Positions 34,357 through 45,352 of a stretch of DNA of 64,000 bases are shown here, piece after piece. Source of the DNA: Bagarius yarrelli (lineage: Eukaryota > Chordata > Actinopteri > Siluriformes > Sisoridae); contig VCAZ01000003.1 in the NCBI GenBank assembly GCA_005784505.1, positions 6,327,510 to 6,391,509 on the forward strand, read 5' to 3'. A program made the position numbers and the translations under genes. The notes beneath the pieces are model-generated. The model made no database searches. It was not told where the DNA came from and saw only the letters and a list, made by a program, of their open reading frames with translations. The first letter of the stretch is position 1. Every line of letters begins with the position of its first letter.

Positions 34357-34728
34357 TTAATAGAGAGAGAGAGAATGAGAGAGAGTGTATGGGAAAGAGG
34401 AAAAGGGAGAAAGAGAGGAAGAGAAAGAGAGAGAGAGATCATGATGCATATCAAGAAACACATTAGCAAGAGCAGTGATGTTGAATAAAAATGAGAATGA
34501 AGTCAAACGGATAAAGGATGTGATGGCAATAAAAACATGTATTTGGTAGAGCATTCTTTGGTTGCAGCTGTGGGTCAGGCAAGTCGACGTTTCAATTTCG
34601 AAGATGGATGCCTCTCCTCCGTAGAAATGAAAAAGAAAAAATCTGTTAAAAATCAAATGCACCTTTGGTAAAGGGATCAGATGAGACAGGGCAGAGATGA
34701 GTAACAAAATACCAAGGGCCTTTTTCAT
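34357..34728 (-). CDS. unrecognised open frame with signal-peptide-like start
   Basis: A 123-residue frame on the same strand as adgrb1, inside its first intron. It begins MKKALGILLLISALSHLIPL, a plausible signal peptide, then becomes hydrophobic and aromatic with FYGGEASIFEIETSTCLTH in the middle, and ends in a serine-rich tail read from a GA repeat. I know no matching family. No splice partner, promoter or polyadenylation signal is evident. Chance is the most likely explanation; an isolated signal-peptide exon or relic of an intronic gene is the alternative. Confidence 0.12.
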   Translation of the reverse strand: MKKALGILLLISALSHLIPLPKVHLIFNRFFLFHFYGGEASIFEIETSTCLTHSCNQRMLYQIHVFIAITSFIRLTSFSFLFNITALANVFLDMHHDLSLSFSSSLSPFSSFPYTLSHSLSLY

Positions 34729-35129
34729 TTTCGTCAGGTGTTCCCATTTTTATCAAGGAAATACTTGGTCATCATCAGTTCTGTGTGCAGCTACATACAG
34801 TATATACAGTTGATGCTTTGCAGGACCGATTTCAACATCCTCACTCTACCTGTTCTATATAAAAAAGCAGAATGATTTATCATTAAAGACTTGATTACTA
34901 GTTGACTGTTATAATTGCACAAGCGGCGGCATGGGATTAAGTGAAATTCACTGTAATTTTGCCCTTGTTTATGATTTGTTCCACACAGTGTGCACAGTCG
35001 ATTCGACTCGCAACATTTCATTCCGCATTGCAACTGCTCCTAATTTAGGCATCGGTAAGGACGTCCGAACAGCTGGAATCTAAATTATCTACAGGCATTG
35101 AAAGATCTGAGAACTGTCCTTATCATAAT

Positions 35130-35300
35130 GTTCGGACTGAACATCAGAATCAGAATAAGCTTTATTGCCACGTACAGTAAAGGGCACTTTACAGCACGAG
35201 GAATTTGTCTTGGTGTAAGGTGCAGACAAAGAACTGAAAAATACAGAAATGCAAAATATGAAATGCAGCAAAAAACATATATTGTTTACAGATTTATACA
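35130..35300 (-). repeat. LINE 3' end fragment
   Basis: CAGAATCAGAATAAGCTTTA then TTGCCACGTACAG and GGAATTTGTCTTGGTGTAAGG form the inverted 3' end typical of a widespread fish LINE group. Class from memory only. Confidence 0.5.
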
Positions 35301-35479
35301 CAGTTAAATGAGATAATAAATGATTCAACATTTTGATTAGATGACAATTTCTTTGTCCTATATTTTCCATAGACCAGTTAATCATTGGTATCGGGATGTA
35401 AAGAGACTTTTAACCAGTAGAACAAAAACATTTTCTGGAGACAATTAACTACTGAACCTTTAAGAGAAAGTGGTAGCTT

Positions 35480-35820
35480 AATGGGAAGTGGTAGCACAGT
35501 TGTTAAGGTGTTGGACTGCTTATTGGAAGATCTGGGTTCGATTCTTAGCATCGCCAGGTTGTCACTGCTGGGCCTCTTAACCCCCAATTGCTCAGTTGTA
35601 TGAATTAGATAAATGTAAGTCTCTCTGGATAAGGGCGTCTGCCAAATGCCGTAAATGTAAAGGTGTTGGACTGCTGATTGGAAGATCATGGGTTCAGTTC
35701 TCAGTTCTGGGTTCCTGAGCAAGGAACTTAACCCTCAACGGTTCAAAAAAAAAAAACAAGATAAATATCAGTCACTCTGGATAAGTGTGTCTGCCAGATG
35801 CTACAAAAGTAAATGCATTT
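35480..35820 (+). repeat. two SINE copies in tandem
   Basis: The first unit (35480-35661) has TGGTAGCACAGTTGTTAAGG, B-box GGTTCGATTCTTAGC and a full CTCTGGATAAGGGCGTCTGCC tail. It runs directly into a second, headless unit (35662-35820) starting GGTGTTGGACTGCTGATTGG and ending with a diverged tail and ATTT repeats. Confidence 0.8.
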
Positions 35821-36983
35821 ATTTATTTATTTGTTTGTTTATAGAGAAACAAGATGTGATTTATTGAACCCTATTCTGGAAAATTTTGGACAGTGCATGC
35901 ATTTATACATATGTGCGTGTGTGTACATGGTCGTACAGAAGGTGGTCATATAACCTGGTATTGATTATAAAGAAAGCAAAGCACTTTATATGTTGCCCTT
36001 GAGTGAAATGTGTAAACTAATGTGTAATGTCCTCTGTTCAAAGTAAAGCTAGTGTTCCTATGGAAACCTCTCAGGCTCTGTTCCTATATTTATTTGCGAA
36101 CATCCAGCATGACATCTGTATAACCTTTATGTGCTAAGTTCACAAATCAGTCTAAACTCACTCCACACAACGAGTTTGCATTTCTCTCTCCTCTTATCAC
36201 ACTTTTTAAATCTCACTCACTTTCTTACATTTTCTTGCCTTTTAAGCTTCTCAGCTGTGAGGATTTCTGTGCTAGTGTAGCTTCATGCGTGTGTGGAACC
36301 TTCAGAGCTATGACTCATGCAGAGAGGCAGGCTGAGAGCCCACCTCCACAACTTGACACACACACACGAAAAAAAAAAAACACAAAGGAAAATAAACTAC
36401 ACACACAGGGCTCTTTAGCAGGTTTGTTTAGTAAAAGGAAGGGGACATGCGATCATTAGGGAGTGCTCCCCAGAGTGGAGTTTAGCCAGTATGTGTGTGT
36501 TCGTGGTGTGTGGGGCAGTTGGCTCCTCTCGGCTCACACCTGAGTGCCAGTCCTCATGAGGGAAAAGCATGTTTATAGTGACTGATTAACACAATGGCAA
36601 TTTGTTGTTATTCAGTCATGTTTTTCTCCGGACCCAAGGATGTGGTGTTGCTGGAGAAATTTAGTCTGGTGTTATTTTTAGATGTGCACACTTACAGGTT
36701 GCTCAAATTGACAATATTCAACACATTATAATGCAGAATGTCCTATGAGAGTTTATAATAGAGACAACTTTAAAAGTTAATTAGTTAAAACAAGAAGAAT
36801 TGTTAAGAAACCTTGTATTCGCGTTGTTCTAAAAGAATGCAGACATGCATTAGATTACTCTCCCATAAACACCCATAATTCATTTTTATCTAAGTGTCAC
36901 TTAGATACTGTATATACTGCATCCAAAATTGTCTAAAGATTAGTTAAAAAAATTAATTGATAAAATAAATGTTTAAAATATTC

Positions 36984-37130
36984 ACATTTACAGCATTTGG
37001 CAGACGCCCTTATCCAGATCAGTTTCATAACTGAGCAATAAGGGGGTTGAGGGCCTTGTTCAGGGGCCCAGCAGTGGTTACTTGGTGGTGCTGGAAATCA
37101 AAACCAACAATCTTCTAGCACCACCAAATA
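36984..37130 (-). repeat. tRNA-derived SINE
   Basis: Inverted tail CATTTGGCAGACGCCCTTAT then CCAGATCAG, GGGGGTTGAGGGCCTTG, GGGGCCCAGCAGTGG, and an inverted, diverged B-box region. Confidence 0.75.
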
Positions 37131-37212
37131 TAAATCTTGCACTTTAAAATGTTTCAAGTACTTTTTTTTATACTAACAATTTTAAAAGTCCAGATTTTGC
37201 TCATTGGCTTCA

Positions 37213-37380
37213 TCTCTTGCATTTGCAGCATTTGGCAGACACCCTTATCCAGATCTTGTTATACAACTGAGCAATTGGGGGTTAAGGGCTTTGCTCAGGG
37301 GCCCAGCAGTGGTGGCTTGGAATCAAACCCGGGTCCTCAAGGTGGTAGTCCAACAACTTAACCACTGCACTACCACTCTT
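37213..37380 (-). repeat. tRNA-derived SINE
   Basis: Inverted order: GCATTTGGCAGACACCCTTA, CAATTGGGGGTTAAGGGCTT, GGGGCCCAGCAGTGGTGGC, GAATCAAACCCGGG and CTTAACCACTGCACTACCACT. It lies only 80 bp from the SINE at 36984-37130 in the same orientation. Confidence 0.8.
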
Positions 37381-37776
37381 TGATTTTAACTTCAGGAAAT
37401 GTGGATTTAAATGTGGAGCCATAAAGAGACGTATCAATCCATGGAAATCTTGCAAATATTTGACTTAACCTTAAAGTCTTATTAGTAATAGGATTTGTAA
37501 TAAAAAATTTGATTATTACTAGTGCTTTTAGATTTGGAGAACTCCTAAAGTATATACTGCATGTTAATTGGTCAAAACAACAAGAAAAGAAATGTTTCAT
37601 CATATAACATTTGTATTTACTGACGGAATCTGGTAGTGTTGTGTCTACTTAGCCTGTTAAAAATCGCTGAAAAATAACCATGGAAGGACCATTTTTTTTT
37701 ACCCCACTGCTGTTTTCTGAAACTGATTAAAAGAATTGACTGAGCTTGGCATCACTGGATGATGCTGTTGGAAGTA

Positions 37777-40700
37777 CAGTGCCTTGAAAAAGTATTCATA
37801 CCCCTTAAACCTTTTCACATTTTGTCACTTTACAATCACAAACTTACATGTTTTTTTATTGAGATTTTATGTAACAGGCCAACACACAGTAGCACATAAT
37901 TGTGAGCTGGAATGAAAAATGATAAATGGTTTTTAAAATTTTAAGCAAATCTAATAAAATGTGGCATGCATTTGTATTCGAAGGGAAAGGTGGCTCTAAA
38001 AAGTATTGACGCAGGGGGCTGCGTGCACATCACTATAATCAAATTTTTCAGGAAGGGCATTCGACGTACAACTTGGGCAAATCTTAATATGCGAATTATT
38101 AATTTTATACCGGATCGGGCAATGCCCAGGTAACAGCGACCGCCACTAGCGCCGTTGACTTACAGGGTGCTGGTGGAAATTGGGCTACTATTGGTCAAAG
38201 GAGGAGCTAAAGAGGATGGGTGAATAGACAGAAAGAGAGAAGGAAAGAGAAGAGTGTAGGACTGAGAATAGGGACACTGAATGTTGGGACATTGACAGGG
38301 AAAGGTAGAGAGGTGGTTGATATGATGGACAGAAGGAAGGTAGATATATTGTGTGTACAGGAGACCAACTGGAAGGGTAGCAAGGCTCGTAGTACTGGAT
38401 CAGGATTTAAGTTGTTTTATCATAGGAGGGGATAGGAGGAGCAATGGGGTAGGAGTGATCCTGAAAGTGGAGTTTGTTAAGAATGTTCTGGAAGTGAAAA
38501 GAGTGTCAGACAGGGTGATGAGTCTGAAGTTTGAAATTAAAGGGCTGATGGTGAATGTTGTAAGTGGTTATGCTCCACAAGTAGGTTGTAAGTAAGAAGA
38601 GAAATAGAAGTTCTGGCATGAGTTAGTTAGGAGAGAGAATAGTGATAGTCGCAGACTTTAATGGACATGTTGGTGAGGGGAACAGAGTTGATGAGGAAGT
38701 GTTAGGCAGGTATGGAGTCAGGGAAAGGAACAGTGAAGGACAGATAATAGTAGACTTCGCTAAAAGGATGGAGGTGGCTGTGGTAAATACTTTTTTCCAG
38801 AAGAAAGAGGAGCGTAGAATGGTTCTGTGTAGAATAAAGATGTTGGTCTAGAAGTAGAAGAGAGCAAAGGTAGAGAAGAAAAAAGTGTTGAAAGCTGAAA
38901 AAGGAAGAATATTGAGAAAAATTTAGACAGGAGTTGAAACTGGCTCTGGGCGGTCAGTTAGTGTTTATAGATGAATGGCAAACTACAGCAGAAGTGATCA
39001 GAGAGACAGGAAAGAAGATAAGGAGACTTGGTGGTGGAATGGGGAAGTTCAGGATAGTATACAGAGGAAGAGGTTAGCCAAGAAAAAATAGGACATGGAA
39101 AAGACTAAGGAAAGTAGACAGGAATACAAGGATTTGTGGCACAGAGTAAAGAGGGAAGTGGCTAAGGCGAAGCAGAAGGCATATGATGAGCTGTACACTA
39201 GGTTAGACACTAGAGAAGGACTTTTACGGGTTAGCAAGGCAGAGGGATCAAGATGGGAAGGATGTGCAGCAGGTTAGGGTTATTAAGGATTGAGATGGAA
39301 AGGTGCCCACAAATAAGGAGAGTGTACAGAGAAGATGGAAGGAGTACTTTGAAGTGTTAGATAAATGAGGAAAATGAGAGGGAGAAAAGGGAAGAAGAGG
39401 TCTTTGAAGAGGATTAAAAGAGGAAAGGTGGTTGGACCTGATGAGACACCAGTGGAGGTGTGGAAATGTCTAGGAGAGGCAGCAGTGAAATTTCTTGCTA
39501 GATTGTTTAACAGGATTTTGGTAAGTGAGAAGATGCCTGAGGAATGGAGGAGGAGTGTAATGGTGCCTATCTTTAAGAACAAGGATAATGTGCAGAGTTG
39601 CAACAACTACAGAGGCACAAAGTTGATGAGTCATACAATAGGTAAGGGAAAGAGTAGTGCAAGCTAGGTTAAGGAGGGTAGTAGATATTTGTGGGCAGCA
39701 GTATGACTTTATGCCCAGAAAGAGCATCACAGATGCAATCTTTGTTCTAAGAATGCTGATGGAGAAGTACAGAGATGGTGGTAGGGAGCTGCATTGTTTT
39801 TGTAGACAGGGAGAAAGCATATGGCAGGAACCAAGAGAAGAGCTGTGGTATTATATGAGGAAGTCAGGAATAGCAGAGAAGTTTGTCAGGGTGGTGCAGG
39901 ATATATATAGAGGAGTTCAAAGTGGTGGTGGGACTGCATCAGGTATCAGCTCTGAGCCCCTTCTTGTTTGCTGTGATGATTGATCGGTTGACAGACGAGG
40001 TCAGACAGGAATCTCCTTGCACAATGATGTTTAAAGATGACATTGTGATCTGTAGTGAGAGCAGGGAGCAGGTGGAGGAAACCTGGAGAGGTGGAGGTTT
40101 GCTCTGGAGAGAAGAGGAATGTAAGTCAGTCGCAGCAAGACAGAGAACATGTGTTTGAATGAAAGGTGGAACAGTAAGATTACAGGGTAAATAGGTAAAA
40201 AAGGTACAGGAGTTTAAGTAATTGGGGTCGACAGTCCAGAGCAATGGAGAATGTGTAAGAGAGGTAAAGAAGCGAGGAGAGGCAGGTTGGAATGGGTGGA
40301 GAAACGTATCAGGAGTGATGTGTGACAGGAGAATATCAGCTAGAATCAAGGTGAAGGTGTACAAGACAGTGGTGAGACCAGCTATGATGTTTGGTTTAGA
40401 GACAGTGATGCTGAGAAAGAGACAGGTGGCAGAGCTGGAAGTAGCAGAGCTGAAGATGTTGAGGTTTTCTTTGGGAGTGACGAGGTTGGACGGTGTTTGG
40501 AATGAGTTCATTAAGGGCACGGCTCGTGTTAGATGTTTTAGGGAGAAGTCAGGGATGCCAGATTGTACAGAGGAGAGATAGTGAATATATTGGTAAGAGG
40601 ATGTTAGAAATAAAGCTACCAGGCAGAAGGCAAAGAGGAAGACCAAAGAGGAGGTATATGAATGTGATAAACAAGGACATGAAGTTAGTGGATGTGAGTG

Positions 40701-40962
40701 AAGAGGATGTAGAGAATAGGGTTAGGTGGAGACAGATGATTCGCTGTGGCGACCCCTAAAAGGAAACAGCTGAAAGAAAAAGGAAGATTTGCTTAAAATT
40801 TTGAAAATCATGTATTGTTTTCGTTCCACTTAACAATTATGTGCTACTTTGTGTTGGTGTATCACATAAAATCTTAATAAAATACAACTAAATTTGCGAT
40901 TGTAAATGTAAATTCACAAAATGTGAATAAGTTGAGGGGTATAAATACTTTTCAAGGCATTG
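37777..40962. mobile_element. Tc1/mariner-like TIR element interrupted by a LINE
   Basis: The left end CAGTGCCTTGAAAAAGTATT then CATACCCCTTAAACC and the right end, whose reverse complement reads CAATGCCTTGAAAAGTATTT then ATACCCCTCAAC, form diverged inverted repeats flanked by TA (37775-37776 and 40963-40964). The TIR-internal arms continue with TTTTCACATTTTGTCACTTT and CACAAAATGTGAATAAG. Without the inserted LINE this is a short non-autonomous element. Both arms also match over GCACATAATTG / CAATTATGTGC. Confidence 0.8.
38045..40790 (+). mobile_element. decayed non-LTR retroposon (LINE) with endonuclease and RT remnants
   Basis: The 5' leader (38050-38210, TACCGGATCGGGCAATGCCC, GGTGCTGGTGGAAATTGGGC) is followed by an APE-type endonuclease remnant reading RIGTLNVGTLTGKGREVVDM and VDILCVQETNWKGSKA. 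Reverse-transcriptase blocks follow: PDETPVEVWKCLGEA, EEWRRSVMVPIFKNK, YDFMPRKSITDA and FKDDIVICSESREQVEE. A C-terminal end reads GRRQRGRPKRRYMNVINKDM and VRWRQMIRCGDP. Frames change many times and the RT catalytic box reads FKDD where FADD is expected, so it is dead; part of the middle is deleted. In many fish annotations such copies appear as craniofacial development protein 2-like, so it should not be called a host gene. The clade was not determined. Confidence 0.9.
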
Positions 40963-43900
40963 TAATGCTCTGCTCGTTTAGCTTGGTCTGTGTTTTAAGT
41001 GTCTTACTGTTAACTTCTTGTCACATTCAGAGCGCTTTTTCAGCATTGACGGTCAATGTGCTTTTACAGCAAGACATACAACACATCTAACGACTTTGCT
41101 CATCTAACGACTATTTATATCTAAAAATCGATAGCTTTCTTAATAATACATACAAACCAAGACATAAAGCACACTCAGTTCCTCATACTCTGAACACACA
41201 GTTGGGTCAGTGGCTTATTATCAGATGTAAAGAAGCAGCAATAAAATTGCTTAATTAAAACATGAATTTTTAATGAGCCCCGGGGTTGATGAAGGCTGGG
41301 GAGATAGAAAGTGAGCACTAACGAATTATCCCTCAGAGAGAAAGAGAAAGTAAGAAAAAGAAAAAGAGAGAGAGAGAGAGAAGCTGTTCATAGACGAGAT
41401 AAGCATGGTGTTCATCACTTGTTGAGGACAGGCAGTTGAGCTGCCCACGCCGTGCGCTTAAGAATGCTCCAGGTGGCCAAGCAGTCCCACAACACACCTC
41501 TACACTGAATGGTGCCCTCACAACCATTTTGTGACACCGACACTATATCTCTGTGTGTGTGAGAGAGAGAGAGAGGAAAAGAGAGATAGAAAAGAAAAAG
41601 AGAGACAGAGTAAGAGAGATAGATGACAAAGTGTACAATAGCTTGAGGATTCGTAGCACAGGATTCCACCCGCTTAGTTCTCTAGGGACAGGTTTTAAGA
41701 GAAAAATCCGTCTGCAGAGCTTAGCCATATCAAGCTAAACCAGGTTCACACTGGCTGGCAAAGACATTAACACAGTGTACATTTATCTTACTTTACTAAA
41801 ACCTCCGCAAAGCATTTGACCAGAATACAGAAGAAGGTTTATCATCACCGCCTCTTCGAAACGTGCTTTATTCCTCCGTAGCCACCCTCAACCCCGTAAA
41901 CTCACTTTTTCTTCAATCAGTCTTTCCAGCATAGGCAATAATCTGTTTCTGCTCTGAGCTATTGAGTGTGTAATGAGTCTCCTCGTCCTCTATGATGCCT
42001 CTGAGCAATGGGTCACACTCAAACAACAGACACGCCTTTAGCATTTTAATGAGGAAAGTGCTCGCTCACGCCCTACTCTAAGCGTTTTTTTGTCGTAACT
42101 CCTTTTCAAGCAAAGCATTATTGCTAGAGGGTTTAGTCCGGGCTTGGCTGACTAGGCCGGTGTGAGACAGACAGCTTCCCATTAATTCTCTTGTGGGTGA
42201 GCACAGAGAGACAGTTCCCAGGGGGTTGCACTGTACTGATAAACCACCTGCCTGCCGCAAGTCATTTGTTTTTTCCTCTGTTGCTTGGCACTCTCTCATC
42301 TCTTGTCTCCAAAAAATGGACCTTCATGCCACATTAATCAATTATTTATTCATGATCTCTTTCTCTCTCGCTCTCTCTCTCGCTATCTCGGATTACATCC
42401 ATCCATTTATCCATCTAACAATCTAAATGACCTTGTCCTTGTCACATACATATCATTTACCTTCCTTACACACAACAAATTTTACCTCAAAAAAAAGTTT
42501 GACCTTTGAAAATCATCTTTTAAATAAGCGATGTGAAAAAAGAAGTAAGGAAGAGATGAGAGCAATAGCCACTTTATGCAGACACAGAGGGTAGCAATCA
42601 TCGATGGTCCTGGTAGCAGTATCAATAAAGGATTGAGTTTCCAACCTGCATCCACTCTTGTAGGAGAAATCAGAGCATAGCAAAAGATTTAGTCACCAGC
42701 ATTCTCTTCCCATCCTCAAATCCCTCAGTGCAACTCCATCCCTATCCTATATCAGTCTGGGAGGCTGTCTGCCAAAAAGATGCTCCCTCAAGTCCACCTG
42801 ATATCCCCAGCTGAGCCATCCACAGGCAGCATGTGGCGCCAAGCAGCCAAGGTCATCCGGCCATGACACATCAGCCGAAATGTAAAACCACTAAATCTGC
42901 CCTTTTCTCTTTCTCTCCCTGTGTCTTACCTTTTCTGTCTCTCTTACATCTCTTACATCAGATAAAGAATAAAAGACAACTCTTGACATTTTACATTGGT
43001 GATTATAGGCTGCATCAAAGGAAATTGACATATATAATAGATTGAGTGCCTGGAAAGTGAAAATACCGGCATTCTCCATCTTTTGTTTATTTATAAAAAT
43101 AATTTTTGAATTAAATATATTATTATTAGCAATACATTGAGTAAAAATTAAAAGCCTCAGAAATAGATCTCGTCTGCCATATTCTAAAAATGTATGCTAG
43201 CATGTAAAATAAAATGTTCGATAGCATGACTTTCACAAATTTTCTGTTTACAACTTTACAATAACAATAACTATACAATAACTTTTACAAGTTAGTTTAA
43301 ATCCAGCAAAGTGTGATTGAATTATGTGTTTAATAAAAGGGATAATAGTCAACGAAAGAAAACCTTTATTGAATATTGATCTTTCTTAGGTTTCATCCTT
43401 TAACTCATTTGGACATTACCAAATGTCCATTTGGAGTCTCCCCCTGGAAAGGACGCACAGACTTTCTTTAAATAAATGCTTACCGAAACTTCATTCTTAC
43501 ATTTCAATCAAAACATAGTCATTTGGCAAGACATTTGACATGTGATTTTCGTATTTTTTTTCTCTACGTGAGTTCATTAAAATGCTATGTTTGTTTCCAA
43601 TTTAAAAGAAAAAAATTCCAGAATTTCACTTGACCCCACTTTTGCAATGGACCTGTGTGAATTACATCGACTGGTAAAATGACTGTTTAGTGAGTGACTG
43701 ATTATTGCTTTGCTAAAGTAATGCAAAGTAGAGCTACAAAACACCGTCTGCTAATTATCCCATTATTAACCTCTGTAGTGATGATGCCACGAAAGCCTGC
43801 AACCCAAAATGAGCACTTTTTTCTGAGCATCCTGACAGATTTCTGAGGCTCCATTAAGTTAGTACATGGCAGGTCTTTGGATAAATTGACCAAATACGCT

Positions 43901-44628
43901 AATTAAGCTCAGCCACATTATCACAGAATGTTTTTAAACCACATATCATCACATGTAGAATGTTTTGAGTATTTATATTTGAATCACAGTGCGCAATCAG
44001 GCACACTGTTTGGCATATTGTCTTTTTTTGTATTTGGTACTGTTTATGTCATAATCAAAACCATCTACTAGGAAAAAGCTTTTCTGTGAACTCTTTTATT
44101 TTTACACTCATCACTTTTAAATAAATTTAAGGTATGAGAAAATGGCCAGGCATCAGTGAATATTTAGTTGCCAGATATGTCATCAGTATTCAACCCTGGC
44201 GCTTTCATTTAGTGTGCTGGAGATGAAGAGACTCATAACTGATACTGTGTAGAATATGTCCACCATTCATGCTCAAAAATAAAAGAAGCTTTTTTATTTC
44301 AGGCCCTATTCAACACTGAAATATTTAACATAACTTCGTGGCTTAAAGTCGTGGGTAATTATTCACAGTTTTAACAGAAAGCTAATTATTAATTAACATT
44401 ATTTAATATTTAAAAAATCAGTTACACGAATACGTATATTAGTGCATACAACAGTAAAGTTGATTCACATTATGTAGACAAACAAGCCTACACAAGCCAT
44501 TTGTGAACCACTACTACGAGAGAAGATGAGGTGTTGTATAAGTGAAATTAATGTGTAGCTATATTTTATTAACAACAGGGCCATAATAATGAAAATGAAT
44601 TAACTGCAGCTATTAGCTACAAACTCAC

Positions 44629-45352
44629 CACTGGTGTCTGTGACAGTTGGTGTTTCTTTCACAGAGGAATAACAGTTCTCTAGGTAGACTCCATCTCTAT
44701 AGCATCCATTACCTTCTTTGTCATGCAGTGGAGCGTGCCAACATTGGCAGGGAATCTGCATGATACCGCAGGGCCGGTTAGAGGTGCTGTAAGTCAAGCA
44801 GTCCTCCAACCACTGGCACAGCATTTGGCAGGCGGCCATACTCGGGTTCCGCTTGCCCACAACCAAGTACTCCACCTTAAACTCCCCATTTTCCTCTTCT
44901 GCACCTGAACCCACTTTTGCCTGTCCTTTTCGAATCTGCAAGAATTGCTTTCCTGCTTCCAAAAAGGCCATGTGGGTAGAGGCATCGCACAGTTTCATAA
45001 CTTCATCAAAGCTTTCCATGCCCAGGTAAGTACGTGTGGTTTCCAGAAAGGAGTCGTACTGAAAGGTGCGATGCTGTAGGGGCACACAGTTTTCTGTAGG
45101 CTTGGTGACTTTGATAAAAATGGTGTAGCGCCTTGGGTCTGGATTCTGCAGGGTCCAGGAGCAAGAAGCACTAGGAAAGGCAAAAGAGGAAAAGAAAAAG
45201 CCAAAAAAGCGGTTCTGTACTAGTGTGGAGCAAGTGTCTGACTCTGGGCCAGAGGGGGCAGCACTGAGATCACCCAGCCACAAGAGCAACAGGAGAGGGA
45301 GGGGCTGGAGTAAAAATGGACAGGTAATTAAGACTTTGGATATCATGGTCAT
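44629..45352 (-). CDS. adgrb1: adgrb1 coding exon 1: signal peptide and N-terminal domain
   Basis: Encodes residues 1-241 plus one base (ends phase 1, donor GTGAGT). The start is ATG at 45352-45350. An in-frame TAA lies 30 nt upstream (45383-45385) with no ATG between, which favours this start; a second ATG follows two codons later. A leucine-rich signal peptide covers about residues 1-31. The mature part carries BAI-family landmarks: SWTLQNPDPRRYT, a FQYDSFLETTRTYLG segment, SFDEVMKLCD, FLEAGKQFLQIR, VEYLVVGKRNPS and a cysteine-rich end with CGIMQIPCQC. The integrin-type RGD I recall at the end of this domain in mammalian BAI1 is not present; the local sequence is KEGNGCYRDG. Possible non-coding exons further 5' were not identified. 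Confidence 0.95.

Larger units (their letters stand above)
29659..44628. other. adgrb1: 15-kb first coding intron
   Basis: Largest intron. Contains GA and TA microsatellites (30061-30101, 31590-31665), a solo LTR (32871-33223) inside another repeat, SINEs (33699-33870, 35480-35820, 36984-37130, 37213-37380), a retroposon tail (35130-35300), a TIR element with a nested LINE (37777-40962), and GA-rich patches near 34365-34438, 41335-41383 and 41560-41615. Stretches 30110-31060 and 41700-44600 look unique and less AT-rich in places, and could hold regulatory DNA (inference). Confidence 0.6.
1136..45352 (-). other. adgrb1: adgrb1 (BAI1) gene body, 18 coding exons, 3' end beyond the window
   Basis: Span of the reconstructed coding part of an adhesion G protein-coupled receptor. 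In the BAI1 family the thrombospondin repeats bind phosphatidylserine on apoptotic cells, the GAIN domain self-cleaves at the GPS, and the receptor acts at neuronal and glial membranes through ELMO/DOCK. Exons join in frame in this order: signal peptide plus N-terminal domain, TSR1, extra exon, linker, TSR2, TSR3, TSR4-5, hormone-receptor domain, GAIN/GPS, TM1. ADGRB1 is chosen over ADGRB2 and ADGRB3 because the N-terminal exon, the SRSQSLRS linker and the TSR2 segment with SYSTQCSGPLREQR follow BAI1. Teleosts may carry two copies, and I cannot say whether this is the a or b paralogue. The exons for helices 2-7 and the tail are not in positions 1-1135. Intron 1 is the largest at about 15 kb. 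Confidence 0.93.

Noticed and set aside
39939..40646. 235-codon minus-strand frame
   Set aside because: Antisense shadow of the LINE RT region; composition and placement give no sign of a separate gene.
38220..40759. Series of plus-strand frames resembling a craniofacial development protein 2-like gene
   Set aside because: They are endonuclease and reverse-transcriptase pieces of one frame-broken LINE nested in a DNA element, not a host gene.
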